Source: Micromonospora ferruginea (GTDB taxonomy: Bacteria > Actinomycetota > Actinomycetes > Mycobacteriales > Micromonosporaceae). Taken from it: DNA of 64,000 bases. A model generated the notes under the pieces. The model was not told the DNA's origin, did not search any database, and saw only the letters and a list, made by a program, of their open reading frames with translations. The DNA lies in assembly GCF_013694245.2 (NCBI RefSeq), contig NZ_CP059322.2:1236001-1300000 (forward strand). The letters are read 5' to 3'. The position numbers and the translations under genes were made by a program. Shown one piece after another: positions 34,766 to 40,752 of the stretch. The first letter of the stretch is position 1. Every line of letters starts with the position of its first letter.

Positions 34766-34935
34766 TCGGCGTAGCCTGCGGACGTCGTCGGGTCCGACGA
34801 TGGTGGCTGCGTTGACCCCGAATCGAATCGGTCCCGGCTGGCGAGGACCGCGTCGAGGTGCCGGCGACTCCGGTCACACAGCCGGTAGACGATGCCGTGC
34901 GCGGACCGGCCGGCCTCGGTCAGGGCGTACTCATC
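34762..34935 (-). pseudogene. C-terminal remnant of a winged-helix (HxlR/MarR-like) gene
   Basis: In the frame ending 34762 the 57 codons read DEYALTEAGRSAHGIVYRLCDRSRRHLDAVLAS, which is the wing and last helix of an HxlR/MarR-type regulator. There is no N-terminal half. The intact HxlR gene lies just upstream in another frame and ends at 34935 with its own complete wing. The fragment is therefore the tail of a second, deleted regulator rather than a continuation. Confidence 0.5.
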
Positions 34936-35312
34936 TATTCGATCTCGGCGTCGAACGCCTTGCGGGCGTGTTCGATCTGGGGCAGGTACGTGTCGGCCCA
35001 CTCGAGGAGCGTGTCGACCGGGGCGCGCAGGGTCTTTCCCAACCGGGTGATCCGGTACTCCACCGCGACCGGACGAGTCGCGACCACCTCGCGCTCGATG
35101 ATCCCGTTGCGCTCCAGACGTCGTAGTGTCGCCGTGAGCGACTTCTGCGTCACCGCCGGGACCGCCCGGCGCAGCTCGTTGAACCGGCACGGGCGCTCGC
35201 ACAGCTCGTTGAGAACGCTGAGCGACCACTTGTCCAGCACCTGGTCGAGCAACTCGCGGTGGGGTGCGTCGATGCGCAGCTCGCCGACGTGGGGGGTGGT
35301 GGTATCGCGCAT
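34935..35312 (-). CDS. HxlR-family transcriptional regulator
   Basis: A 125-residue HxlR protein from ATG 35312, behind an AAGGAG site; an ATG 11 codons earlier is less well placed. The winged helix is clear: LDKWSLSVLNELCERPCRFNELRRAVPAVTQKSLTATLRRLERNGIIEREV and VEYRITRLGKTLRAPVDTLLEWA. No Cys at the N-terminus, so thiol/electrophile sensing of the YodB kind is unlikely. Divergent from a RidA-like gene, with a 29-bp inverted repeat in the gap. Confidence 0.9.
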   Translation of the reverse strand: MRDTTTPHVGELRIDAPHRELLDQVLDKWSLSVLNELCERPCRFNELRRAVPAVTQKSLTATLRRLERNGIIEREVVATRPVAVEYRITRLGKTLRAPVDTLLEWADTYLPQIEHARKAFDAEIE

Positions 35313-35342
35313 GAAACCAGGTCTCCTTGAAGTGTCCTCCGT

Positions 35343-35371
35343 CAACTAGGTATCAATGGTAAACCGAGTTG
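35343..35371. promoter_or_regulatory. Probable HxlR operator
   Basis: CAACTAGGT (35343-35351) and ACCGAGTTG (35363-35371) are complementary at 8 of 9 positions around an 11-bp spacer. The site is in the divergent gap between the HxlR regulator and the RidA-family gene. HxlR-type proteins bind inverted repeats like this, so it likely controls both genes. Confidence 0.6.
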
Positions 35372-35391
35372 GTTCCTGTGGAGGAGAAACG

Positions 35392-35802
35392 ATGCCTGTC
35401 ACCCGCTTCAGCCCCGACGGTCTTCAGCCGCACACCCCCTACGAGCACGTGGCGGTAGCCACCGGGTCGCGTCACATCCACGTCAGCGGTCAGATCGCCC
35501 GACTGGCGGATGGCTCACCGGTCGCCCCGGGTGACCTGACCGGGCAGGTCGCGCAGGCGCTGCGCAACACCGGCCGAGCCCTCGCCGGAGCCGACGCGTC
35601 CTTCGAGGACGTGGTCCGGTTGACCTTCTACGTCACCAACTGGTCGCCCGAGAAGATCGGGCCGTTCATGGCCGGGATCGAATCGGTCGTCGAGGAACTC
35701 GGCCTTCCCTGGCCCCTTCCGCCGGCGTCGCTGATCGGGGTGGACCACCTCTTCGAGCCCGACGTGCTCGTCGAACTGGAGGCGACTGCGATCTCGGAGT
35801 GA
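35392..35802 (+). CDS. RidA/YjgF-family protein
   Basis: A 136-residue RidA-like protein from ATG 35392 with GAGGAG 5 bp upstream. Core motifs are HIHVSGQIAR, GDLTGQVAQALRNTGRALAGADASFEDVVRLTFYVTNW, and the end PPASLIGVDHLFEPDVLVELEATAI. Members deaminate reactive enamines/imines or act on small nitrogen compounds. The RidA Arg (normally R105) is replaced: here the C-terminal region reads SLIGVDHL, so true imine deaminase activity is uncertain. Regulated probably by the divergent HxlR protein. Confidence 0.8.
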   Translation: MPVTRFSPDGLQPHTPYEHVAVATGSRHIHVSGQIARLADGSPVAPGDLTGQVAQALRNTGRALAGADASFEDVVRLTFYVTNWSPEKIGPFMAGIESVVEELGLPWPLPPASLIGVDHLFEPDVLVELEATAISE

Positions 35803-35927
35803 GTGCTTCCTGCTCGCTCGTGACGTCGCCGGAGCGGGCCCGCCGTGATGGCGCGGGGGCACTGGCGGACGCCAATTGCCGATAGTGTTCCCAAGCACAC
35901 TGTCCGCGCGTCCTGAAGGGTCCTGCC

Positions 35928-37199
35928 ATGAGCTTTGGTCGTCGGCGGCTGTCGCGAACTGTCGCCGCCGCGCTGGTCGTCCTCGCCGGGGTGGCTGTTC
36001 CCGCCGTGCCCGCCGCGGCGGCGAAGCGTGGCCCGGACCTCGCGGTCGACGCCTCCGGGACGACGATCCCGCTGGGCGTCGAGCGGAAGGTCGTCTACCT
36101 CAAGATCAGCAACCGGGGGGACGAGACCCCACGCGACGTCGTCGTCCGTGTTCGCCAGCCGGCAGAGGGCCCCGACCCCCTGCCGGTCGCCCTGATCTGG
36201 CACGCCGGTGGCGGCGTGGGCGAGTGCGACGGCGACTTCGGGGGGTTCTACTGCCAACTGCTGCCGGAGCTGATCCCCGGGCCGGGTGAAACCACCGACG
36301 TGCCCATCGACGCGGCCGTCTTCGGGGCCGCCGGGCCCTACCAGGGCAGCTTCGAGGTGTCGGTCACCCTCGGGTCCGACAAGGACGCGAATCCGGCCGA
36401 CAACACCAGATCGTTCCCACTGGTGCTGGTCGACCAGCGCAGCGCCGACCTCTCGGTGGTGGCCCGCGACGTGAAGCAGTCGGTTCGGGTCGGCGCCGAC
36501 GGCAGGCCCGAGCCCACCGGCACGCTGAACCCGGGCGAGACGGGAGCGCTGCGGCAGACCGTCGCCAACCAGGGCCGCGCGGCGGTCAACGGCGTGCGGG
36601 TCACGCTGCGCCTACCCAAGGGCGTGACCTTCACCAAGCCCCCGACCCAGTGCGTGCTCGGCGACGCCGGCCGCTCGGCGGTCTGCACCTATCCGGGCCT
36701 CACCCTCGTTCCGGCCGTCGAGGACACCGACCCGGACGACGCGGTCTACTCGGCGGTCGAGCTGTACAACCTCGTGACGACCCCCGCGTCGGCCACCGCG
36801 CCGGCGACGGTGCAGGGCGGGACCGTGCGGGTGGAGGGCCTCACCGAACGGTCGACCAAGGACCGCGCCACGCCCGCGCGTACGGCACTGCCCGCGAACG
36901 CCGCCGCCGTACCGGTGGCCGACGTGGACCCCGGCGACAACCGGGACGGGTTCGCCGTGGTGCTGGCCGCCAAGACCGGCGGCGGCGATGGCGGCAACGG
37001 CAACGGCAACGGCGGCAACGGCGGTGCCGGTGGTGGCGACGGTGGCGGTGACGGCGGGCTGCCGGTCACCGGTCCGCAAGCCGGGCTGATCGGCGGAATC
37101 GGCATCGCGGCGCTGGCGGCCGGTGCCGTGCTGTTCCTCTCCTCCCGGCGTCGCCGGACGATTTTGGTGACCCCCGAGGACGAGCAGCCACTGGCCTGA
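35928..37199 (+). CDS. LPxTG-anchored surface protein
   Basis: A 423-residue exported protein. The signal peptide (MSFGRRRLSRTVAAALVVLAG, cleavage after AAA) is followed by a beta-rich region with two DUF11-like modules: TIPLGVERKVVYLKISNRGDE and NPGETGALRQTVANQGRAAVNGVRVTLRLPKGVTF. A Gly/Asn/Asp-rich spacer comes next. The sortase signal LPVTG lies at about residue 378, with a hydrophobic span and an RRRR tail. The end (PEDEQPLA) is longer than usual after the basic tail. It would be displayed on the cell wall, role unknown. A strong terminator follows. Confidence 0.88.
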   Translation: MSFGRRRLSRTVAAALVVLAGVAVPAVPAAAAKRGPDLAVDASGTTIPLGVERKVVYLKISNRGDETPRDVVVRVRQPAEGPDPLPVALIWHAGGGVGECDGDFGGFYCQLLPELIPGPGETTDVPIDAAVFGAAGPYQGSFEVSVTLGSDKDANPADNTRSFPLVLVDQRSADLSVVARDVKQSVRVGADGRPEPTGTLNPGETGALRQTVANQGRAAVNGVRVTLRLPKGVTFTKPPTQCVLGDAGRSAVCTYPGLTLVPAVEDTDPDDAVYSAVELYNLVTTPASATAPATVQGGTVRVEGLTERSTKDRATPARTALPANAAAVPVADVDPGDNRDGFAVVLAAKTGGGDGGNGNGNGGNGGAGGGDGGGDGGLPVTGPQAGLIGGIGIAALAAGAVLFLSSRRRRTILVTPEDEQPLA

Positions 37200-37215
37200 C
37201 CCGTCCCGTCGGCCC

Positions 37216-37249
37216 GTGCGGGCGGGACGGGCAACCGTCCCGCCCGCAC
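37216..37249 (+). terminator. Perfect 15-bp hairpin with GCAA tetraloop
   Basis: GTGCGGGCGGGACGG (37216-37230) pairs completely with 37235-37249 around GCAA. It lies 17 bp past the LPxTG gene stop and ends its transcript in the U-less fashion usual in actinobacteria. Confidence 0.85.
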
Positions 37250-37373
37250 CCGACGCCTCCCATCCTCGATCGGGAAGCCACGACCGGTGCCGCTGTCGGG
37301 CGCACCGACGAGACCGGCGTCACCCACCCCGTCCCGCCGCCGACACCCCGACCTCTGACTACGATGGCCGCAG

Positions 37374-37556
37374 CGCTGGTTCACCCGGTCGGCGACGGCC
37401 GGGTGTCGTAAGAGGGAACCCGGTGGAAGTCCGGGACTGCCCCGCAGCGGTGAGTGGGAACGACCGCCGTCATCAGCACTGGGCCACCGGCCCGGGAAGC
37501 GACGGCCAGTAGGCGACCGAACCCGGTCCGGCCCGCGAGTCCGAAGACCTGCCCGC
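37374..37556 (+). ncRNA. Cobalamin riboswitch
   Basis: The region has the conserved elements of the adenosylcobalamin riboswitch in order: AGAGGGAA (37411-37418), GGTGGAAGTCCGGGACTGCC and CCGCAGCGGTGAGTGGGAA up to 37460, a long variable hairpin domain, and the 3' B12 box GCGAGTCCGAAGACCTGCC (37535-37553). Total size about 180 nt is normal. A GC-rich hairpin (37560-37580) follows and may be the expression platform. The first downstream gene on the strand is an acyl-CoA thioesterase, 140 nt away, not a known B12 gene. Confidence 0.9.
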
Positions 37557-37559
37557 GCC

Positions 37560-37580
37560 GCGCGCACCACCGGTGCGCGC
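37560..37580 (+). terminator. Hairpin immediately after the riboswitch
   Basis: GCGCGCACC pairs with GGTGCGCGC (9 bp, 3-nt loop). It lies 4-7 nt after the B12 box, so it may be the terminator or anti-element of the expression platform. No T-run follows, so the mode (transcription or translation control) is not settled. Confidence 0.4.
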
Positions 37581-37696
37581 TGCCGTCGACCTCGCGGGTG
37601 GGTCGGGCGGGTGACACGCCGTACGCGATCCGTCGGCGTGCCCTCGACGCGCGCCCCCCGGTCGGCGGTCCGCTGCATCGAGGACGGACCCGCACA

Positions 37697-38209
37697 GTGC
37701 CCGACACCATCACACTCGCCGGCCGACCACCGTCGGCCTCGCACCTGACCCTGTCGCAGATCATGGACCAGCACCACACCAACCTGATGGGTACGGTCCA
37801 CGGTGGCCGGATCCTCAACCTGATCGACTCGGTCGCCGGGGTCGTCGCCGCCCGCCACTCCGACGGCCCGGCGGTCACCGCCGCCATCGACGAGACCGCC
37901 TTCCTGCGCGCGGTCCGCGTCGGCGACGTGGTCCACGTCGACGCCCGGATCACCTGGGCCGGCCGCAGCTCGATGGAGGTGGCGGTGAAGGTCAGCGCGG
38001 ACCGCTGGGACCGCGCGGTACCGCCGGTCGACGTGGCCACGGCACACCTGGTGATGGTGGCCGTGGACGACCACGGCGACCCCCGCGCCGTCCCGCCGCT
38101 GCTGCCGCAGACCGACGGGGACCGGCGACGCTACCGGGAGGCGCAGATCCGGCGGGAACACCGGCTGGCGCTGCGCCGGGCCCTGCTCGACGGCGCCGGG
38201 GAGGGCTGA
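37697..38209 (+). CDS. Acyl-CoA thioesterase (hotdog fold)
   Basis: A 170-residue hotdog-fold thioesterase from GTG 37697 with a GAGGACGG site. The motif region HLTLSQIMDQHHTNLMGTVHGGRILNLIDSVAGVVAARHS (residues 17-57) contains the DxxNxxGxxxGG-type acyl-CoA thioesterase core, followed by TAAIDETAFLRAVRVGDVVHVDARITWAGRSSMEVAV. It hydrolyses acyl-CoA. It follows a cobalamin riboswitch, which is odd for this function. It lies 3 bp before the LysE gene and is likely co-transcribed with it. Confidence 0.85.
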   Translation: MPDTITLAGRPPSASHLTLSQIMDQHHTNLMGTVHGGRILNLIDSVAGVVAARHSDGPAVTAAIDETAFLRAVRVGDVVHVDARITWAGRSSMEVAVKVSADRWDRAVPPVDVATAHLVMVAVDDHGDPRAVPPLLPQTDGDRRRYREAQIRREHRLALRRALLDGAGEG

Positions 38210-38212
38210 ACG

Positions 38213-38836
38213 ATGCTCGGACTGTCCGTGGCGGCCCTCACCGGATACCTCGCCGCGATCGTCGTCCTCATGATCACACCCGGCCCGGACATGATGTTCG
38301 TGCTGGCCAACGCCACCCGCTACGGGGCCCGCTCCGGCGTCGTCGCCGCGCTCGGCGTCGCCGCCGGGGAAGCCGTGCACGTCGCGGCGGTGGTCGGGGG
38401 ACTGGCCACGCTGATCAGCGCCTCACCGGTCCTGTTCACCGCCATCCGATGGGCCGGCGCCGCCTACCTGATCGTCCTGGGGATCCGGGCCGCCCGCCAC
38501 CGCGATCCGGTCACCGCCACCGGTCCGGACCACGGCGCGTCGCCCGGCCGGGCGTTTCTGCGCGGCCTGGCGACGAACCTGCTCAACCCCAAGATGATCC
38601 TGTTCAGCGTGGCGTTCCTGCCCCAGTTCGTCGACCCCGGCGCCGGCAACGCCACGGCGCAACTCGTCCTGCTCGGCGCCCTGTTCGTCGCCGTGCAACT
38701 CGCCGTGGACGTCACCCTCGGCGCGGGCGCCGGCCGGCTCGCCCGCCGGTTGGCCGACCGGCGGTGGTCGCGGCGGATCAACCGGGTCTGCGCGGTCGCG
38801 TTCGTCGCGCTCGGCGTCCGCCTCGCACTGGGCTAG
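38213..38836 (+). CDS. LysE-family exporter
   Basis: A 207-residue LysE/RhtB exporter with about six spans. The N-terminal motif AIVVLMITPGPDMMFVLANATRYGARSGVVAALGVAAGE contains the conserved TPGPD sequence; FLRGLATNLLNPKMILFSVAFLPQFV is the second conserved loop. It exports amino acids or small metabolites. It starts 3 bp past the thioesterase stop, both apparently downstream of the cobalamin riboswitch. Whether it moves a cobalt- or B12-related metabolite is not shown. Confidence 0.88.
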   Translation: MLGLSVAALTGYLAAIVVLMITPGPDMMFVLANATRYGARSGVVAALGVAAGEAVHVAAVVGGLATLISASPVLFTAIRWAGAAYLIVLGIRAARHRDPVTATGPDHGASPGRAFLRGLATNLLNPKMILFSVAFLPQFVDPGAGNATAQLVLLGALFVAVQLAVDVTLGAGAGRLARRLADRRWSRRINRVCAVAFVALGVRLALG

Positions 38837-38971
38837 CCGTCGCGTCCGCTGCCCGCCGACGACGCCGCCACCCCGGCGCGTGAATGCGGCTCCGGAATAT
38901 TCGTTGCCAACCGCGGACACCGAGCTTACCTTTGATCAGCAAGGTCAACCGAACCGGAAAAGGAGCTCCCC

Positions 38972-39103
38972 GTGTCGCAGTACGCCCTCACCGAAACCAT
39001 GCGGTCCAAGCCGCGCGGTGGTGTCGTGCTGCCCTCGATCGGGCGAGCCCACGATCTGCGCGCGAGTGAGCAGAACTGGAAGTCGGGGTGGCGGCGCGAA
39101 TAG
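38972..39103 (+). CDS. Small basic protein of 43 residues
   Basis: GTG 38972 follows an AAAAGGAG site (8 nt spacing) and the frame runs 43 codons to TAG at 39103. The product begins MSQYALTETMRSKPRGG and ends KSGWRRE; it is basic with no Cys. The good ribosome-binding site, a terminator 17 bp after the stop and placement directly before the tRNA array indicate a real small gene. I do not recognise the family. Confidence 0.6.
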   Translation: MSQYALTETMRSKPRGGVVLPSIGRAHDLRASEQNWKSGWRRE

Positions 39104-39120
39104 CGCCAGCGGAAGCTGGA

Positions 39121-39155
39121 AAGCCGCCCACCCGACAGGGGAAGGGCGGCTTTTT
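39121..39155 (+). terminator. Rho-independent terminator with T-tract
   Basis: AAGCCGCCC (39121-39129) pairs with GGGCGGCTT (39144-39152) and continues into TTTTT. It is an unusually classical terminator for such GC-rich DNA. It ends the small gene and lies only 21 bp before the first tRNA. Confidence 0.9.
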
Positions 39156-39175
39156 CGTTACCCGATCAATCACAG

Positions 39176-39248
39176 AGGGGCGTAGCTCAACCGGGAGAGC
39201 ACCGGTCTCCAAAACCGAAGGTTGCAGGTTCGAACCCTGTCGCTCCTG
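39176..39248 (+). tRNA. tRNA-Trp (CCA)
   Basis: All four arms fold: acceptor AGGGGCG/CGCTCCT with one G-U, D-stem GCTC/GAGC, anticodon loop CTCCAAA and T-arm GCAGG-TTCGAAC-CCTGT. Discriminator is G73. No CCA is encoded. It is the first member of the array. Confidence 0.9.
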
Positions 39249-39357
39249 CTTTCGCCGCGGCCACGGCCGGAGGCGCCGTTGATTCTCAACTCCACAGTGG
39301 ATGGCATGGAAGAGGCCTCGGTCGGCGCCGGCAGGCGCCGGCCGGGGGTAACACCTT

Positions 39358-39429
39358 CCGGGACGGGGGAGACGGTGACCCGCCCGCTTTGGGAGCGGGA
39401 GACACAGCGTTCGACTCGCTGGTCCCGGA
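39358..39429 (+). tRNA. tRNA-Pro (TGG), atypical
   Basis: The acceptor CCGGGAC/GTCCCGG, anticodon stem CCCGC/GCGGG with loop TTTGGGA (anticodon TGG), and T-arm CAGCG-TTCGACT-CGCTG pair fully. The D-arm has only three pairs and positions 8-9 are GG instead of TA, so the folding is weaker than normal. 72 nt. Confidence 0.65.
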
Positions 39430-39488
39430 CGATGGGGTGGTGGCACCGGAAACGCCGCAGTGCGTACCCGGCCTGCTGCCTGTCCCAT

Positions 39489-39561
39489 GGGCCGTTGGAG
39501 CAATTGGCAGCTCATCCGGTTCTCAGCCGGACGGTTACGGGTTCGAGTCCCGTACGGCCTA
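39489..39561 (+). tRNA. tRNA-Glu (CTC)
   Basis: Acceptor GGGCCGT/ACGGCCT (one G-U), D-stem GAGC/GCTC, anticodon stem TCCGG/CCGGA with loop TTCTCAG, T-arm ACGGG-TTCGAGT-CCCGT. The gene is 73 nt with discriminator A. Confidence 0.9.
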
Positions 39562-39576
39562 CGTACGACATGCCAA

Positions 39577-39649
39577 GCGGTCGTGGTGAACTGGGCGGAC
39601 ACGTCGATCTTCCACATCGAAGCAGCGGGTTCGATGCCCGCCGACCGCT
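39577..39649 (+). tRNA. tRNA-Gly (TCC)
   Basis: Acceptor GCGGTCG/CGACCGC pairs perfectly, anticodon stem TCGAT/ATCGA holds loop CTTCCAC, T-arm GCGGG-TTCGATG-CCCGC. The D-arm has three pairs (GTG/CAC). 73 nt. Confidence 0.85.
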
Positions 39650-39651
39650 CT

Positions 39652-39726
39652 CGCTGAGGTAGGCCCGTTGGCGGGCACCCTGACAGGCATTCGGAAAGGA
39701 CGCGGGTTCGTTTCCTGCTCCTGCGA
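39652..39726 (+). tRNA. Degenerate tRNA-like unit
   Basis: A complete T-arm (GCGGG-TTCGTTT-CCTGC) and a GC-rich D-arm (GCCCG/CGGGC) are present at normal spacing. The acceptor pairs at only about five of seven positions, and no anticodon loop with the usual T33 can be drawn. It looks like a decayed tRNA gene of the array, and the identity is not readable. Confidence 0.35.
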
Positions 39727-39758
39727 CACCGACCGAGCGCCGTGCAGCACGGAACCGG

Positions 39759-39781
39759 CCGGCGGGAGTGCGTCCCGCCGG
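39759..39781. terminator. Hairpin inside the tRNA array
   Basis: CCGGCGGGA (39759-39767) pairs with TCCCGCCGG (39773-39781) around a 5-nt loop in the longest gap of the array, just before tRNA-Gln. It may be a processing or termination element. Confidence 0.4.
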
Positions 39782-39787
39782 TCACCT

Positions 39788-39859
39788 TCCCGGGTCGTCT
39801 AGCCGGCAAGACGCCGCACTCTGGATGCGGAGAGCTGGGTTCGAATCCTGGCCCGGGAG
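39788..39859 (+). tRNA. tRNA-Gln (CTG)
   Basis: Acceptor TCCCGGG/CCCGGGA, D-stem GTCT/AGAC, anticodon stem CCGCA/TGCGG with loop CTCTGGA, and T-arm CTGGG-TTCGAAT-CCTGG. It is 72 nt with discriminator G. Confidence 0.9.
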
Positions 39860-39865
39860 CGCAAT

Positions 39866-39938
39866 GCCCTCGTAGCCCAACGGTAGAGGCACGACGTTGA
39901 GGACGTCGCCAGTGTGCGTTCGACTCGCGCCGAGGGCA
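39866..39938 (+). tRNA. tRNA with Leu anticodon (GAG), short variable arm
   Basis: Acceptor GCCCTCG/CGAGGGC pairs perfectly, anticodon stem CGACG/CGTCG holds loop TTGAGGA, T-arm GTGCG-TTCGACT-CGCGC. Only about 5 nt lie between anticodon stem and T-stem, where tRNA-Leu normally has a long variable arm. A CCA directly follows the discriminator A. Confidence 0.8.
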
Positions 39939-39942
39939 CCAC

Positions 39943-40016
39943 GCCGACGTAGCTCAGATGGTCGGAGCGCTCCGCTCATGACGGAGAGGTCCCCGGTTCG
40001 AGGCCGGGCGTCGGCA
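39943..40016 (+). tRNA. tRNA-Met (CAT)
   Basis: Acceptor GCCGACG/CGTCGGC, D-stem GCTC/GAGC, anticodon stem CTCCG/CGGAG with loop CTCATGA, T-arm CCCGG-TTCGAGG-CCGGG. Pair G1-C72 excludes an initiator. It could be elongator Met or, with lysidine, Ile. Confidence 0.88.
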
Positions 40017-40026
40017 CGCAGGACAT

Positions 40027-40099
40027 GCCCGGGTAGCCGAACGGCAGGAGGCACCCCGTTCAGGTCGGGGACGTGTGCGTTCGAATCGCGCTCCGGGTA
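40027..40099 (+). tRNA. tRNA with Leu anticodon (CAG), short variable arm
   Basis: Acceptor GCCCGGG/TCCGGGT (two G-U), anticodon stem CCCCG/CGGGG with loop TTCAGGT, T-arm GTGCG-TTCGAAT-CGCGC. As in the GAG tRNA the variable region is only about 4-5 nt. The T-arm and acceptor layout resembles that tRNA, so the two may be related. Confidence 0.8.
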
Positions 40100-40104
40100 C
40101 GCGT

Positions 40105-40177
40105 GGGGTCGTAGCTCAGATGGCAGAGCGCTTCCTCGACAAGGAAGAGGTCGGCGGTTCGAGTCCACCCGACGACA
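40105..40177 (+). tRNA. tRNA-Val (GAC), atypical
   Basis: Anticodon stem CTTCC/GGAAG holds loop TCGACAA (anticodon GAC), with C instead of the usual T at position 33. Acceptor GGGGTCG/CGACGAC has two mismatches and the T-stem one. D-arm GCTC/GAGC is intact. CCA follows the discriminator A. It may be impaired. Confidence 0.65.
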
Positions 40178-40181
40178 CCAT

Positions 40182-40254
40182 GCCCCCGTGGCTCAGCGGA
40201 TAGAGCACTGGATTACGGATCCAGGGGTCGCGCGTTCGAATCGCGCCGGGGGTA
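40182..40254 (+). tRNA. tRNA-Arg (ACG)
   Basis: Acceptor GCCCCCG/CGGGGGT (one G-U), D-stem GCTC/GAGC, anticodon stem CTGGA/TCCAG with loop TTACGGA, T-arm GCGCG-TTCGAAT-CGCGC. 73 nt with discriminator A. Confidence 0.9.
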
Positions 40255-40259
40255 CGCAA

Positions 40260-40330
40260 CGGGAATGTGGCGCACTCGGTGGTGCGCCGGTTGGAGCCGG
40301 AGGGCGTCGGGTCGCGCCCGACCGGCCCGG
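40260..40330 (+). tRNA. Degenerate tRNA-Pro-like unit
   Basis: The 5' end CGGGAATGTGGCGCA resembles tRNA-Pro, with a long D-arm (GGCGCAC/GTGCGCC). A T-arm-like stem (GTCGG/CCGAC) has an altered loop (GTCGCGC). The anticodon region GTTGGAG (TGG) sits on a poor stem, and the acceptor pairs at only four positions. It is probably non-functional. Confidence 0.35.
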
Positions 40331-40353
40331 CTCACGGTGAGGCCACCCGACAG

Positions 40354-40426
40354 GCGCCGCTAGCTCATGGGGTAGAGCTGCCGACTCTTAATCGGCTGGT
40401 GCAGGGTTCGAGTCCCTGGCGGCGCA
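40354..40426 (+). tRNA. tRNA-Lys (CTT)
   Basis: Acceptor GCGCCGC/GCGGCGC perfect, D-stem GCTC/GAGC, anticodon stem GCCGA/TCGGC with loop CTCTTAA, T-arm CAGGG-TTCGAGT-CCCTG. The discriminator A is followed by encoded CCA. Confidence 0.92.
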
Positions 40427-40449
40427 CCATCGTGCTCAGGCACGACTAT

Positions 40450-40523
40450 TCCGGCGTCGCCCAATCGGTAGGGCAGCGGACTGTTGATCCGTAGAGGTAC
40501 TGGTTCGAGTCCAGTCGCCGGAG
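40450..40523 (+). tRNA. tRNA-Asn (GTT)
   Basis: Acceptor TCCGGCG/CGCCGGA perfect, D-stem GCCC/GGGC, anticodon stem GCGGA/TCCGT with loop CTGTTGA, T-arm ACTGG-TTCGAGT-CCAGT. The last member of the array. A short GGGGC/GCCCC hairpin (40534-40547) follows. Confidence 0.9.
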
Positions 40524-40752
40524 CGATGGAGTGGGGGCTTCCGCCCCGGCGGTCTGCGGAACCGCGTACGCCAGCCCGAATCCGGTCACGACTCCAACCA
40601 CCATCCACTGTGGTGAGCCGGCACGACGGCCGCCGATGATCTCCGGTCGCCCGGCGGGCCGCACCGAAGGTGGGGGATTGTGTCGACTCCCGCCGATGCG
40701 TAACGTAGCGCACTGATGTGACTACTCACTGTTTCAGTTGGAGGTGGTCCAT

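Noticed and set aside
39269..39330. Possible extra tRNA between tRNA-Trp and tRNA-Pro
   Set aside because: GGCGCCG and CGGCGCC could form an acceptor, but no T-arm (TTCRA loop) or anticodon arm can be drawn.
39430..39488. Possible extra tRNA between tRNA-Pro and tRNA-Glu
   Set aside because: Only 59 nt and no T-arm or anticodon stem-loop.
39222..40713. Short open frames across the tRNA array on both strands
   Set aside because: They run through folded tRNA genes and have no ribosome-binding sites or protein-like composition.
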